Of a stretch of DNA of 32,795 nt, positions 32,702 to 32,795 are shown in pieces; within the stretch, counting starts at the first letter, position 1; every line of letters starts with the position of its first letter. Below the pieces are notes generated by a model. The model did no database searches, was not told the origin of the DNA, and saw nothing but the letters and a program-made list of their open reading frames with translations. The position numbers and the translations under genes were made by a program. This DNA is from Desulfomicrobium macestii (lineage in GTDB: Bacteria; Desulfobacterota; Desulfovibrionia; Desulfovibrionales; Desulfomicrobiaceae): assembly GCF_014873765.1 (NCBI RefSeq), contig NZ_JADBGG010000038.1, positions 1-32,795 of the forward strand, written 5' to 3'.

Positions 32702-32795
32702 TGGACTGCCTTAAGGATGACGGACACGGCTTGAGAGGTTATCTTCCGCTCATGAGGAGACACACATGGGAAGATCAGCCAAGTATTCAAAAGAA
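32702..32795 (+). mobile_element. Left end of an IS3-family insertion sequence (continues outside the window)
   Basis: TGGACTGCC... followed by GACGGACACGG (32702-32729) resembles the left terminal repeat of IS3-family elements, where TGGACTG and GGACAC are common words. About 65 bp later the element's first gene starts. The insertion lies in the 5' end of the HPP gene. The other end is not visible, so direct target repeats cannot be checked. Confidence 0.6.
32766..32795 (+). CDS. IS3-family transposase OrfA, partial (cut by window end)
   Basis: The first ten codons read MGRSAKYSKE, the usual beginning of IS3-family OrfA proteins (helix-turn-helix DNA-binding subunit). GAGGAG lies eight bases upstream of the ATG. 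Only the start is in the window, so completeness and the following orfB cannot be judged. Confidence 0.6.
   Translation, partial: MGRSAKYSKE

Overview
The window looks like an accessory-rich part of a sulfate-reducing Desulfovibrionales genome (Desulfovibrio or Desulfomicrobium type). The clues are the class-I hybrid cluster protein Hcp, the flavodiiron protein Roo and a DHC-type dihaem cytochrome c. They are joined by GC-rich Cbi/Nik transport genes and by several islands with different base composition. The genus is an inference from protein character alone.

Layout. (1) 1-5442: a complete four-gene QatABCD anti-phage operon (KAP ATPase, QatB, QueC-like, TatD-like) with overlapping start/stop codons. 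Two IS21-like repeats lie at the left edge. (2) 5595-7865: a type I methylase gene hsdM without its C-terminus and without hsdS or hsdR, then a non-coding stretch with two copies of a palindromic MITE-like element and an orphan minus-strand terminator. (3) 7918-9411: an exported Cache-type sensor whose C-terminal half resembles the deamidase CheD. (4) 9733-12425 (minus): a CesT-type type III secretion chaperone followed by a 706-aa probable effector. (5) 12622-16361: an IS4 transposase scrap, a decayed CaxA-type exchanger, an AI-2E-type permease, and a spermidine-synthase-like enzyme split from its membrane domain. (6) 16745-27829: a block bounded by two near-identical ~190-bp direct repeats, each carrying the 3' end of a tRNA-Leu and its terminator, which are probable attachment-site scars. 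Inside are a TetR gene divergent from a cytochrome c / P-type ATPase / membrane cytochrome b cluster (with a third MITE), a dead IS21 istA, a NikR-like-controlled cbiM-cbiQ-cbiO cobalt/nickel importer, and fragments of RND-pump and Fic genes. (7) 28162-32795 (minus): HPP-GGDEF-roo-hcp, a tightly packed apparent operon for nitrosative and oxygen stress. Its first gene lost its 5' end to an IS3-family insertion whose orfA begins at 32766 and runs off the window.

How the genes work together. The Qat genes form one defence unit. The chaperone and effector form a secretion pair, although no secretion apparatus is in the window. The cytochrome c, ion pump and cytochrome b may form a TetR-controlled envelope module. 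HPP, the cyclase, Roo and Hcp combine possible nitrite transport, c-di-GMP signalling and NO/O2 reduction. The most interesting leads are the exported Cache-CheD-like fusion, the unrecognised effector with its chaperone, the HPP-GGDEF-Roo-Hcp operon with the IS at its head, and the tandem tRNA-Leu scars. No rRNA, complete tRNA or CRISPR array was seen.
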